The notes: generated by a model from the sequence alone, not told the origin. A stretch of 64,000 nt of DNA from Jeotgalibaca caeni (GCF_028863945.1 NZ_JARBEA010000007.1:1-64000), one strand, 5' to 3'; counted from the first letter of the stretch, positions 49,648 to 57,756 are shown. Made by a program: numbers and translations.

Positions 49648-49712
49648 CGGTATTGTTTGCCACCACTGATGAGCCCCGGAAACTCAAAATGGTTCAAACA
49701 TTCAGGTATAAG
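49648..49712 (+). promoter_or_regulatory. Likely L13 leader RNA
   Basis: A 60-70-nt leader right before rplM with GGTATTGTTTGCCACC-like bases and a GGTTCAAACATTCAGG stretch. Position and sequence fit the L13 leader motif known upstream of rplM in Firmicutes, proposed to bind L13 for autoregulation. Not tested with a covariance model. Confidence 0.5.
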
Positions 49713-49729
49713 ATATGGAGGAAACAAAC

Positions 49730-50173
49730 GTGCGTACAACATATATGGCTAAAGCTAACGAAATCGAACGCAAATGGTACGTGATCGATGCAACAGATAT
49801 TCCCTTGGGACGTGTATCAACAATTGCTGCATCAATCCTACGCGGAAAAAATAAACCAACTTACACTCCACACGTAGATACTGGTGATTTCGTCATCATT
49901 ATCAACGCTGACAAAGTGAAATTAACAGGTAAAAAAGCAACTGACAAAATCTATTCTCGCCACTCAGGTTACATTGGTGGACTAAAACAAGTTTCTGCTG
50001 GTGAATTGCGTGACAAGAACTCTCGTCGTTTACTAGAAAACTCTATCAAGGGTATGCTGCCTAAGAACGCTTTAGGTTCGCAACAATTCAGAAAATTGCA
50101 TGTTTACGGTGAAGAAGTTCATCCACATGCAGCACAACAACCAGAAGTTTTAGACATCACAAACCTAATTTAA
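49730..50173 (+). CDS. rplM: 50S ribosomal protein L13
   Basis: Early 23S assembly protein. 147 aa from GTG 49730 ([20 protein letters not shown]). The frame extends to 49715, but GGAGGAAAC lies inside that extension. [20 protein letters not shown] and the [20 protein letters not shown] signature are intact. Confidence 0.97.
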   Translation: MRTTYMAKANEIERKWYVIDATDIPLGRVSTIAASILRGKNKPTYTPHVDTGDFVIIINADKVKLTGKKATDKIYSRHSGYIGGLKQVSAGELRDKNSRRLLENSIKGMLPKNALGSQQFRKLHVYGEEVHPHAAQQPEVLDITNLI

Positions 50174-50186
50174 GGAGGGAAATTCA

Positions 50187-50579
50187 TTGGCACAAGCACA
50201 ATACATCGGCACTGGTCGCCGTAAAAACTCAACTGCCCGCGTACGTTTAGTACCTGGAACAGGAAAAATCGTCTTCAACAAAAAAGACATGGAAGAATAC
50301 ATTCCATTCCCTTACTTGTACGAAGTAATCAAACAACCATTGAACATTACTGATACACTAGGAAGCTACGACGTTCACGTGAACGTTAACGGTGGTGGAT
50401 TCACTGGACAAGCTGGAGCAGCTCGTCACGGAATCGCTCGCGCATTGTTGTCTGTAGATCCAGACTTCCGCGCACCATTGAAAGCTGCTGGTCTTCTAAC
50501 ACGTGACCCACGTATGGTTGAACGTAAGAAACCAGGTTTGAAAAAAGCGCGTAAAGCTTCTCAGTTCTCCAAGCGTTAA
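50187..50579 (+). CDS. rpsI: 30S ribosomal protein S9
   Basis: 130 aa; its C-terminal tail contacts the P-site tRNA. TTG start ([20 protein letters not shown]) after AAGGAGGG. The C-terminus reads [13 protein letters not shown], complete. A tyrosine integrase lies just downstream, so the 3' end of this gene is the likely attachment site of the neighbouring island. Confidence 0.97.
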   Translation: MAQAQYIGTGRRKNSTARVRLVPGTGKIVFNKKDMEEYIPFPYLYEVIKQPLNITDTLGSYDVHVNVNGGGFTGQAGAARHGIARALLSVDPDFRAPLKAAGLLTRDPRMVERKKPGLKKARKASQFSKR

Positions 50580-50601
50580 TTTGTTGTCATATCAACGATT
50601 C

Positions 50602-50638
50602 AAGACACTTCTCATTCATTTGGGAAGTGTCTTTTTTT
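50602..50638 (+). terminator. Terminator after rpsI
   Basis: AAGACACTTC (50602-50611) pairs with GAAGTGTCTT (50624-50633), followed by seven T. Confidence 0.9.
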
Positions 50639-50664
50639 GTCGTGACTGAAAGCGTGAATGAATG

Positions 50665-51837
50665 TCATCTTACAAGCATTTGTTTGGCAAACTTAACGCC
50701 CGTGTTCTCCATCGCTCTTTCTGTCATATGCCCATAGGTATCAAGCGTTGTTTGGATGGAAGTGTGGCCGAGCCTTGACTGAATTTCCTTCGCGTTGGCT
50801 CCAGCTTCGACCAAAATGGATGCATGTGTATGGCGGAAACCATGAGTCGTGATTTCGGGAAGAGCGGGGTTCATACCCAACACTTTCTCGATGACGGTGT
50901 CTGTGTACTTGTGGTAAAGGGGAACATTCTGGACTTTCTTGTTGATACGATTAAAGACCCATTGTTTCTTGGAGTCTACTCGTATTCCCAACTCGAACAG
51001 TTCGAGAGATTGTTGTGTACGCCAATGCTTCAATACATTCATCGAATGTTCGTCCATGGAAATTGTTCGGATGGAGTTTTTGGTTTTGGGTGGGCTAATT
51101 TGAACTTTCCCGTCCAGATAAATCATGTTACGGCTCACTCGGATGAGTCCCTTTTCAAAGTCAATGTCAGACCACATGAGGGCCATCATTTCTCCTTTGC
51201 GTAATCCTGAGTAACTCAACGTGTGGAAAATAGCATAGTGTCTGTAAGAGAAGTTTTCCTTGAGCGTCTTTAGAAAGGCACTCAGCTCGTGTGTATTGTA
51301 GAAGTTCTCTGGCTTCCCGTTGAGCAACTCATCCTCTGTAGCTTGAATTCGTGGCATTTGAACAAACCGCATAGGATTGTCATTGCGATAGTTGGATTGC
51401 ACCGCATAATCTAATACACGCTGGACGCAAGATTTCAATACCTTGAAGTTTCTGTAGAAAGTGCTCCATTCATTCACAGCTTCTTGACATTCTCTTAAGG
51501 TTATCGAAGTAATCTCCTTATTACCGAATCGGGGCAGGATATGTTTTTCGAATTGTTGTTCGGTACGGTCTACCGTTACGGGGCGCACCGTATTCTTGTA
51601 ACCAATCCTCCAAGCTTCATATACCTTGGAAAAGGTAACCTTTTGCTTTTCTTGATATGTGCCTTTTCTCAGTGCGACTTTCAATGTTGCCAACGCAAGT
51701 TCCGCATCCTCCAAAGTTTCAAAACCTCTCTTTGTAACCATCTTTCTTTTACCTGATTCATCTTTTCCACAGTAGTGGGAGAACCAATACGTTGTTCTTC
51801 CTGTTTTTTTCTCAATATACTCTTTGATTGTTGTCAT
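50665..51837 (-). CDS. int: Tyrosine recombinase / integrase
   Basis: 390 aa. The N-terminus looks like an AP2-type arm-binding domain (TTIKEYIEKKTGRTTYWFSH), then a SAM-like core-binding domain, then the catalytic domain with Arg in SGLRKGEMMALMWSDI, HGFRHTHAS (HxxR), LGHTSIQTTLDTYGH (His and nucleophile Tyr). All catalytic residues are present, so it is probably active. It resembles integrases of conjugative elements and satellites of lactic acid bacteria. Confidence 0.93.
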   Translation of the reverse strand: MTTIKEYIEKKTGRTTYWFSHYCGKDESGKRKMVTKRGFETLEDAELALATLKVALRKGTYQEKQKVTFSKVYEAWRIGYKNTVRPVTVDRTEQQFEKHILPRFGNKEITSITLRECQEAVNEWSTFYRNFKVLKSCVQRVLDYAVQSNYRNDNPMRFVQMPRIQATEDELLNGKPENFYNTHELSAFLKTLKENFSYRHYAIFHTLSYSGLRKGEMMALMWSDIDFEKGLIRVSRNMIYLDGKVQISPPKTKNSIRTISMDEHSMNVLKHWRTQQSLELFELGIRVDSKKQWVFNRINKKVQNVPLYHKYTDTVIEKVLGMNPALPEITTHGFRHTHASILVEAGANAKEIQSRLGHTSIQTTLDTYGHMTERAMENTGVKFAKQMLVR

Positions 51838-51931
51838 TTGTATGACCCCTCTTCTAATTGTAGTTGAATTCTAACCACGCCTTGTTTAGATTCACTTATA
51901 TTAGGCAAGAGGATAATATATTATTCCTGTT

Positions 51932-52024
51932 AGAGGTTCGATGTGTGTCTAACCTCAATCTCTGTTTACCTCCTTTGAGATAATTATAAGCATTAATTCA
52001 TAAGAGGTCGAACCATAGTCGAAC
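51932..52024. repeat. TCGAAC repeats between int and the excisionase-like gene
   Basis: The hexamer TCGAAC occurs at 52008-52013 and 52019-52024 (11 bp apart, one helical turn) and inverted as GTTCGA at 51936-51941. AGAGGTTCGA and AGAGGTCGAA are related. They could be excisionase or regulator sites, or arm-type integrase sites. A GAGGTT/AACCTC inverted pair lies at 51934-51956. Confidence 0.4.
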
Positions 52025-52088
52025 ATGATTAAAGAATAAATACACTTTCTCTGAATATAGTAAGAAAAATAGACAGGAGAGTGTGCAT

Positions 52089-52397
52089 ATGCAAAACTTT
52101 GGAGAATTGATGGAGAACTATATGGTTGAGATGGAGAATAGAATTAGAGAACAAATTTTACAAGAGATTTTGGTGAAAAGAGAAGACGAACAAAGAAGGG
52201 TATGGCTTAATAAGACTGAACTTGCAAGTTACATGGGTGTCTGCTTTAGGACATTAGATAAATTCATCAAAGAAAACCCAACTTTTCCTTCATCCAACAT
52301 CGCAGGTGCAGTTCGCTTTAATTGCAATCGGGTAGATGAGTGGATGGAGATACATGATGAAGTGATAAAAAGTAGAAAATCTCGTAAAGCTGCATAA
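52089..52397 (+). CDS. Excisionase-like HTH protein
   Basis: 102 aa from ATG 52089, 8 nt after AGGAG (GTG 52083 is too close). An N-terminal amphipathic helix is followed by a winged-helix excisionase-type domain: RRVWLNKTELASYMGVCFRT, then NCNRVDEWMEIHDE and a basic tail KSRKSRKAA. Divergent from int, as directionality factors often are, and closed by its own terminator. Confidence 0.7.
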   Translation: MQNFGELMENYMVEMENRIREQILQEILVKREDEQRRVWLNKTELASYMGVCFRTLDKFIKENPTFPSSNIAGAVRFNCNRVDEWMEIHDEVIKSRKSRKAA

Positions 52398-52415
52398 TTT
52401 CAAACGTGAATACAT

Positions 52416-52449
52416 AAAAAGCACATCATTCAGTGGTGTGCTTTTTTTT
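52416..52449 (+). terminator. Terminator after the excisionase-like gene
   Basis: GCACATCA (52421-52428) pairs with TGGTGTGC (52434-52441), one G-U, with A-run before and T-run after. Confidence 0.85.
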
Positions 52450-52686
52450 GCGTACTTCATTAAAAAGCCACAACTTTTGGCGACCATGCATAACATATGC
52501 ATCAGCAATGCTATAGAGGAGCTCTTCTGAGCTTCAATCAAAAGGGGGTAAAGATATGCAACTGTACATGATGAAGGACAAAGAACGGCTTTACCGGAGT
52601 AAGGTTTTTCTGGGGAACAGTACGGAATAGTACATGTAACTGGCATTATATAAGGAAGTATCGAGAGAATATAGAGAGGCGAATCG

Positions 52687-52829
52687 GTGAATGCAGGATA
52701 TAGATTTTCGGGTGTTTCTGATGACCGGGGGGAGTGCTCGTTGTGGGCATTGTCACGGCGGTTGCAGAAAAATTTGCAAAGAGACTCAGTGCCAGCACCA
52801 CCGAGAGGGTGAAAGGGAAAGTGAAGTAG
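52687..52829 (+). pseudogene. Small frame broken at a G-run
   Basis: GTG 52687 opens NAGYRFSGVSDDRG and shifts, at GGGGGG (52726-52731 region), into a frame that reads VLVVGIVTAVAEKFAKRLSA and ends in TERVKGKVK at 52829. One extra G would join them into a protein of about 46 residues with a hydrophobic middle and a basic end. Family not recognised. A sequencing error in the G-run is possible. Confidence 0.35.
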
Positions 52830-52859
52830 GCCGAGATTCCTGGTCATGGCAAAGAAGGA

Positions 52860-52959
52860 ATGGGCTGGATAAAGGACCCGAAAAAAGGCCGCTTATAACA
52901 AGGTGTACAACAAGATGACTCGCACCATCTGGAAGGACTTGTTCAAGCTGTTCAAGTAG
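52860..52959 (+). pseudogene. Small frame broken at an A-run
   Basis: ATG 52860 opens MGWIKDPKK and shifts at AAAAAA (52881-52886) into AAYNKVYNKMTRTIWKDLFK and LFK stop. One A fewer would restore a basic 33-residue protein of a type often seen near mobile elements; I do not know its role. As with the previous frame, the break is in a homopolymer. Confidence 0.4.
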
Positions 52960-53077
52960 TGGAAGGCTCCATGTGCCGAAGCACGGTAAAACGGGGAACA
53001 GCGACATTTGGTTGAATGACCAGGTGGCGCTTGTTTGTTATTTTTGTGAAAAGACAAGTAAATACTCAAATCGATTG

Positions 53078-53086
53078 TGTTATAAT
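53078..53086 (+). promoter_or_regulatory. Extended -10 promoter of the four-gene cassette
   Basis: TGTTATAAT (TG at 53078-53079, TATAAT at 53081-53086), about 97 bp before the GTG start. No good -35. Confidence 0.5.
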
Positions 53087-53182
53087 AATGATAAATATTG
53101 TTTCATTAAATTTAATTCGTAATAGCAACACATGGTAAACAGAATGAATGAAACCTTACCGTTACTCATAGGAGGAGCTACT

Positions 53183-54826
53183 GTGCCGTCGAAAAATGAA
53201 AATGCTTTATCTGAAAGTTTGGAATTTGATGAAGATGACCTCATGGTTGCTGACTTGGAGGCCAGTTTAGAAGCGGAACTGGAAATACAGTTTTCCGACC
53301 TCGCCTTTTTTGAGGACGAAAGAGCTAAAATTGGCAATCCCGATAACCTTGGCGAAATTATTCTGGGCGAGGTTTGGACACAATTCGGGAATCAAATTGG
53401 CTTGGACCTGACAAACGAGACGTTGATTCAAGCCTACGACCGGGAAAATCCCGAAAAATACAACAAAGAAGTTGGGAACGCCATCATGAAAGACCCGAAC
53501 TACACAAAAGCCTATGCGGAAATGAAACAGCAACACGAAAATGGGACGTTGACGGATGACTATACCGGAAAAAAACTGGGCGTCCAAGATAAACCGAACC
53601 TCGACCACGTTGTTTCAAGAAAAGAGCTGTATGAAAATGCCCGACGAAAGCAATCCAATATTGACACGAAGGATTTAGCCAATAGGGAAAAGAATCTGAG
53701 ACCCACGAATGAATCGCTCAACAAGAGCAAAGGGGCTAAGACCAACCAGCAGTATGTCGTCGAACGTGCCCAAAGGGAAGAAGGGTTGCTAAAGCAAAAT
53801 GAAGCCGCACATCGAAAAATCGATGAATCTCATGAAGCGCCGGTGGATAAGCGCCTTGCACATGAGAAAGCTGATAAGCGTCTGCAAGATAAGTTGGATG
53901 CCGATGACACCTTGATGCTGAAAAGAGATAAAGAAGCGCGCAAGGATATGAATAAAGTGATTGCTCCGGCTGCTGCGAAACGAACGGTCGAGAAAGCGGG
54001 GAAGGATGCCTTGAAAATGATGCTTGTGTCTGCATTGTTTGACCTCCTCAAAGCCGTCATGAACGGGTTGGTGCGGTTCTTCAAGGAAAAAGACAAGTCA
54101 TTCAAACGGTTCTTAACCGAAATGAAGGCGTCCATCAAGTATTTCATAAGCCACATTTCCAACTTTGCCCGGACGGGTGCCTCTTCGGCCATCGGCACAG
54201 TCGTGAGTGAGATTTTTGGCCCAATCGTGAGTACATTCAAAAAATTGGCGAGTTTCATCAAGCAAGGTGCCTCAAGCTTGACGGAGGCGATTCACTATCT
54301 GAACGCCAAGGAAAACAAAAATAAGCCTTTGAGCATCAAGATTGCGCAAGTTGGCAAGATAGTCACGGCTGGATTGGCCGCGGGCGGTGCCATCGTTGGT
54401 GGAGAATTCATTGAGAAAGCCCTGCTCCATCTCCCAATCATGACGGTTAAAATACCCTTACTCGGAAGCATCGCCAACGTAACTGGCATGTTCTTGTCCA
54501 GCTTGCTTGCGGGCGTCATCGGAGCCACTGTCATCAACCTTATCGACCGTTATATCGCCAAACGGCAACAAAATGAAAATATGGATAACCAGATTGACAA
54601 AAAGAATGAGATATTGCAAACGCAGGATAAACTGATTGGTGTTAAAATCGAAAAAATGTCCATCACAAAAGAAAGTGCCGGTCAAGCCATGATAAGAAAC
54701 CGTGAAGAAGCCAAAGGCATCATCAGTGAAGCAATGGCAACCATTTTCACCGAGGATGAGGATGAAGCGAGTAACCATGACCGGTTTGATACCATGGATG
54801 CCGATTTAGCTGATTTGCTGGAATAG
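53183..54826 (+). CDS. Cassette gene A: HNH-like domain protein with hydrophobic C-terminal half
   Basis: 547 aa from GTG 53183; AGGAGG at 53170-53175 decides this start over ATG 53132. The N-terminal ~45 residues are acidic. At about 124-184 an HNH-like pattern appears: DDYTGKKL, PNLDHVVSRKEL (D141-H142), KNLRPTNESLNKSKG. A charged coiled-coil-like stretch (200-260) leads to a half rich in amphipathic and hydrophobic helices (about 275-300, 335-365, 390-412, 426-455). It ends in an acidic tail, IISEAMATIFTEDEDE to ADLADLLE, shared with gene B. Family unknown to me; nuclease activity is inferred from the motif only. Confidence 0.7.
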   Translation: MPSKNENALSESLEFDEDDLMVADLEASLEAELEIQFSDLAFFEDERAKIGNPDNLGEIILGEVWTQFGNQIGLDLTNETLIQAYDRENPEKYNKEVGNAIMKDPNYTKAYAEMKQQHENGTLTDDYTGKKLGVQDKPNLDHVVSRKELYENARRKQSNIDTKDLANREKNLRPTNESLNKSKGAKTNQQYVVERAQREEGLLKQNEAAHRKIDESHEAPVDKRLAHEKADKRLQDKLDADDTLMLKRDKEARKDMNKVIAPAAAKRTVEKAGKDALKMMLVSALFDLLKAVMNGLVRFFKEKDKSFKRFLTEMKASIKYFISHISNFARTGASSAIGTVVSEIFGPIVSTFKKLASFIKQGASSLTEAIHYLNAKENKNKPLSIKIAQVGKIVTAGLAAGGAIVGGEFIEKALLHLPIMTVKIPLLGSIANVTGMFLSSLLAGVIGATVINLIDRYIAKRQQNENMDNQIDKKNEILQTQDKLIGVKIEKMSITKESAGQAMIRNREEAKGIISEAMATIFTEDEDEASNHDRFDTMDADLADLLE

Positions 54827-54845
54827 GGAAAGGGGATAATTAAAA

Positions 54846-55190
54846 ATGAAAAATCGTACCTTTTTAATTTTAGGGAGCCTGATGGTCGCTGGCGCTGTGG
54901 CTTATGGGGTCTATAAGCATCTCCAAAAGCGAAACAAGGTCCTGGACGTTACCAACTCGACGCCGGAAACCATCTATTCAAATACTGCCACGCCGGATGC
55001 TTCGGCAACTGCTCCCGAATTCCGTTTTGAAAAAGAGGCGGTTGTGGCATCGGTCCAGGAAAGGCATAACGAGGCAGTAGATACGATTGAAGAGTCTCTC
55101 AATACCATTTTTAATGGTGATGATGTTGTGAGCGAAAACGATGAAATCCTTGAAAAAATCGGGGACGGACTCGATGATTTGTTAAAGTGA
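54846..55190 (+). CDS. Cassette gene B: small single-pass membrane protein
   Basis: 114 aa. One membrane helix at residues 5-23 (FLILGSLMVAGAVAYGVY) followed by KHLQKRNK, so the long C-terminal part is probably cytoplasmic. A Ser/Thr/Pro/Ala linker (about 33-58) precedes an acidic helical tail, IEESLNTIFNGDDVV to DGLDDLLK, which aligns without gaps to the tail of gene A. No recognised family. 19 nt after gene A. Confidence 0.65.
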   Translation: MKNRTFLILGSLMVAGAVAYGVYKHLQKRNKVLDVTNSTPETIYSNTATPDASATAPEFRFEKEAVVASVQERHNEAVDTIEESLNTIFNGDDVVSENDEILEKIGDGLDDLLK

Positions 55191-55200
55191 GGGAACGCAT

Positions 55201-56322
55201 ATGAGTGAAGAAAGGGTTATAGTGGATACAAACGAGGTACCTACTCTTGAAATCGAAGAACATGATTTTCAGGATGCTATGAGTTCCATAAAAAAATATT
55301 CGGAGCAAACGAGAGAGGAGGTCGGGCTCAGTAAAGTTCCTTATGGCGGTGGTTTGTTCAACCTTGTCAATCACAAGGTTACTGGCAAGGAATTGAACCA
55401 AATTACATCCCAAATCCAAAATTACCTGATTCACCTCAATGAATTGGGCCAAGGCCTCGTAGAGGAGTTTGTGCAAGTGTATAAGGCGTTTGAATCTCTG
55501 GACAAGGATTACATTGCGGGGATTGTCACCTCTATCAAAGCAGCCGAGGCAGTCAGCAAGCGGGAACAGGAAGACCGCAAAGACATCAAAAGAATGATTG
55601 TACAACATGAACAATCTGTAAAAGTCCTTAGAAAGTTTAAAGAAGACATCGATAAGCTCAAACACCTGACCGATATTGATGAAGCTTGGAACATGTTGGA
55701 AAAGCAAACCGCCCTTTCGAACGAACTGAGTGCTTACATGAACCGATTGTCCAAATTAAAACATTTGGAAGACATCGATACCCTGTGGGGCAGAAATGAG
55801 AAACTCGATAAGGACATTGCGACTATCCAAAAAACGTTGGCATTCCATGATGAATCCCTTTCTGATTTCAATCAGGCACTTCAAAACGCAGAGGAAGCGC
55901 AACAGCAATTCATTGATAATACCAACCAGACGTTAACGGAATCCCGTGACGATTTCAAGGAACAAGTCAAAACATTTACTGACACGCAAACGGCCGCACT
56001 CGATGCCATCGCTTTGAAACAGACCGATTCATTTGATAAGCTTCGGGCTGAACAGACAGAAAAATTGACCGTTATCGAAAACCAGCAGAGCCAAAAGTTG
56101 GCTGACTGGACAGACAACCAATCTGCTGTTCTTGAACGAAACGCCAAGGAACAAGAAACAAGGCTGTCAAAAACCGAAAAAACGCTTGATGAAGAAAAAG
56201 CTACACTCAGTGAACAAGTCAGTATGCTAACCCAGAAAGTAAAAATCGCCAATTATGTGGCGGGTGGTGCTGCTGTACTGACAGTCATACAGCTGCTTTG
56301 GAACCTGTTGGGTGGGATGTAA
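55201..56322 (+). CDS. Cassette gene C: tail-anchored coiled-coil protein
   Basis: 373 aa. The N-terminal region (about 15-130) is helical (SKVPYGGGLFNLVNHKVTGK); two copies of KLKHLxDIDxxW follow, 33 residues apart; then a long coiled coil (about 210-345) and one C-terminal membrane helix (VAGGAAVLTVIQLLWNLLGG). It resembles, loosely, the layout of TelA-like proteins but I cannot assign it. It should hang from the membrane into the cytoplasm. 10 nt after gene B, with GAGGGAACGC as SD region. Confidence 0.65.
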   Translation: MSEERVIVDTNEVPTLEIEEHDFQDAMSSIKKYSEQTREEVGLSKVPYGGGLFNLVNHKVTGKELNQITSQIQNYLIHLNELGQGLVEEFVQVYKAFESLDKDYIAGIVTSIKAAEAVSKREQEDRKDIKRMIVQHEQSVKVLRKFKEDIDKLKHLTDIDEAWNMLEKQTALSNELSAYMNRLSKLKHLEDIDTLWGRNEKLDKDIATIQKTLAFHDESLSDFNQALQNAEEAQQQFIDNTNQTLTESRDDFKEQVKTFTDTQTAALDAIALKQTDSFDKLRAEQTEKLTVIENQQSQKLADWTDNQSAVLERNAKEQETRLSKTEKTLDEEKATLSEQVSMLTQKVKIANYVAGGAAVLTVIQLLWNLLGGM

Positions 56323-56323
56323 A

Positions 56324-57472
56324 ATGAAAGATAATATTTTTTATACGGAATTATTGGATTACGCCTCCAAGTTGGATGCCGTGACAAACGCGTATGGTGA
56401 GATTGTCAAAGCAGCGACAGTGATTGTTGAGGAACGGGATAATCCCGCCACGGTTCATCTCATCAGGTACACGTCCAAGATTATCAAATCCACCGAGGCA
56501 TCGAAAGATTTAAAACGTCTTGCACATGCCTTGAAAGACAGCATTATCAAATTCCATGGGTACCATGCTATCCTCGATTCGCAAGATAAAGCATTCATCG
56601 AAGAGGATACCCGTTCACTGGAAGAACTACTCAATGAGTTGAACGCACTGGTCGGACTGGAGGGTGTTAAATCCAAGGTGAACGATTTGATTGCCTATCA
56701 AACAGTGCAGATGCTCCGAACCAAACAGGGGCTGCAGACACAGAAAGGGACGATGCACCTTGCCTTTACCGGGAATCCGGGCACCGGAAAGACCACCGTC
56801 GCAAGAATCGTTGGGCATATCTACAAACAGTTGGGGCTGTTGTCAAAAGGACATTTTGTCGAGGTATCCCGGACTGATTTGATTGCCGGCTATCAAGGCC
56901 AGACCGCACTCAAGGTGAAGAAAGTGATTGATGAAGCGAAGGGAGGCGTTCTCTTCATCGATGAAGCCTACAGCCTCACGGAGAACGACCATAGCGATTC
57001 GTACGGCAGGGAGTGCCTGACTGAACTGACAAAAGCCTTGGAAGATTACCGGGATGATTTGGTCGTGATTGTGGCTGGCTATACGGAACCAATGGCCCAT
57101 TTCTTTGAGTCGAACCCCGGGTTGAAGTCACGGTTCAATACCTTCATCGAATTCCCGGATTATAGCGCCAATGAATTGCATGCGATGTTTATCGCGTCCT
57201 GCACGAACAACGACTACATGTTGGTGGAAGATGTTTCGTCTGACATTCTCGATTATTTGACCAAGCAAGTGGCGGACAAACCAGAACATTTCTCCAACGG
57301 ACGGTTGGTCCGGAACCTTTATGACGATGTAACAATGAACCATGCACGACGCGTCGCAAAAATACTACACCCAAATCGGGAGGATTTATCTATTCTTACT
57401 TGCGAGGACTTGCGCGGAATTGGTCCGAAGGTTTCCGACGAAATAGAACAACAAATATATGTATCCCAATAA
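56324..57472 (+). CDS. Cassette gene D: AAA+ ATPase, CbxX/SpoVK-like
   Basis: 382 aa from ATG 56324, directly after the gene C stop. A helical N-terminal domain (1-105) precedes one AAA+ module: LNALVGLEGVKSKVNDLIAY, Walker A FTGNPGTGKTTVARIVG, pore-loop region ASRTDLIAGYQGQTALK-like (VSRTDLIAGYQGQTALKVKK), Walker B GGVLFIDEAYSL, sensor VIVAGY, Arg finger NPGLKSRFNTFIEFPDY, sensor 2 SNGRLVRNLYD. This is the CbxX/CfxQ branch (Rubisco activase CbbX, SpoVK, EccA N-terminal relatives), remodelling ATPases. In CbbX the substrate is pulled by its C-terminal tail. Confidence 0.85.
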   Translation: MKDNIFYTELLDYASKLDAVTNAYGEIVKAATVIVEERDNPATVHLIRYTSKIIKSTEASKDLKRLAHALKDSIIKFHGYHAILDSQDKAFIEEDTRSLEELLNELNALVGLEGVKSKVNDLIAYQTVQMLRTKQGLQTQKGTMHLAFTGNPGTGKTTVARIVGHIYKQLGLLSKGHFVEVSRTDLIAGYQGQTALKVKKVIDEAKGGVLFIDEAYSLTENDHSDSYGRECLTELTKALEDYRDDLVVIVAGYTEPMAHFFESNPGLKSRFNTFIEFPDYSANELHAMFIASCTNNDYMLVEDVSSDILDYLTKQVADKPEHFSNGRLVRNLYDDVTMNHARRVAKILHPNREDLSILTCEDLRGIGPKVSDEIEQQIYVSQ

Positions 57473-57584
57473 TGGTAACGTCAGCCAAGAGGATGCCTAT
57501 AAGCTGAAAGAAGACTGAAAAGAGGTTGTGAAAGACCTGTGGATACCATTCGAATAAGCAACAAAACAGACCGAGGACAGAGTC

Positions 57585-57695
57585 GAAGCTGCTGAAAAAC
57601 TATCAATTCCAAAGAAAATGACCAATTAGATTGTTGACGTATCAACATTTCTAATTGGCCATTTTTATTATTATGCGACTTTTTCAGCAGCCTCG
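57585..57695. repeat. 104-bp inverted-repeat element, copy 1
   Basis: Core 57588-57691 starts GCTGCTGAAAAA and ends TTTTTCAGCAGC. Inside, AAAATGACCAATTAGA pairs with TCTAATTGGCCATTTT and GTTGA with TCAAC, giving a strong terminator-like stem with T-run. The same element, with one base difference, is at 63010-63113 in the same orientation. The ends resemble those of IS1182-type insertion sequences, so a MITE derived from such an IS is likely. It lies 113 bp after gene D. Confidence 0.85.
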
Positions 57696-57756
57696 AATTC
57701 GGTTAGGGTACTATCTCGTACATAAAAAGGTATGCCGAAACATCCCTGATAATATG

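Larger units (their letters stand above)
52450..53080 (+). other. 785-bp gap with relics of small genes
   Basis: Between the excisionase-like gene and the cassette no intact gene of normal size exists. Seen: a palindrome ATGCATA/TATGCAT (52486-52492 with 52496-52502); an AGCTC/GAGCT hairpin near 52519; a possible 24-aa frame at 52556-52630 with SD AAGGGGG; and two small frames interrupted at homopolymer runs, listed separately. Confidence 0.5.

Noticed and set aside
52691-52918. 75-codon Cys/His-rich frame in the gap before the cassette
   Set aside because: It overlaps two better small frames in another register, has no SD, and its residue composition looks like out-of-frame translation.
52860-52959. 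Programmed frameshift at AAAAAAG
   Set aside because: The shift needed is +1 (or one A fewer), not the -1 expected for an A-AAA-AAG slippery site, and no stimulatory structure is evident.
57473-57584. A frame after gene D (NVSQEDAYKLKED, EVVKDLWIPFE, TKQTEDRVEAAEK) with two in-frame stops
   Set aside because: It could be a relic gene, but it is short, interrupted twice and has no start signal; not supported enough to list.
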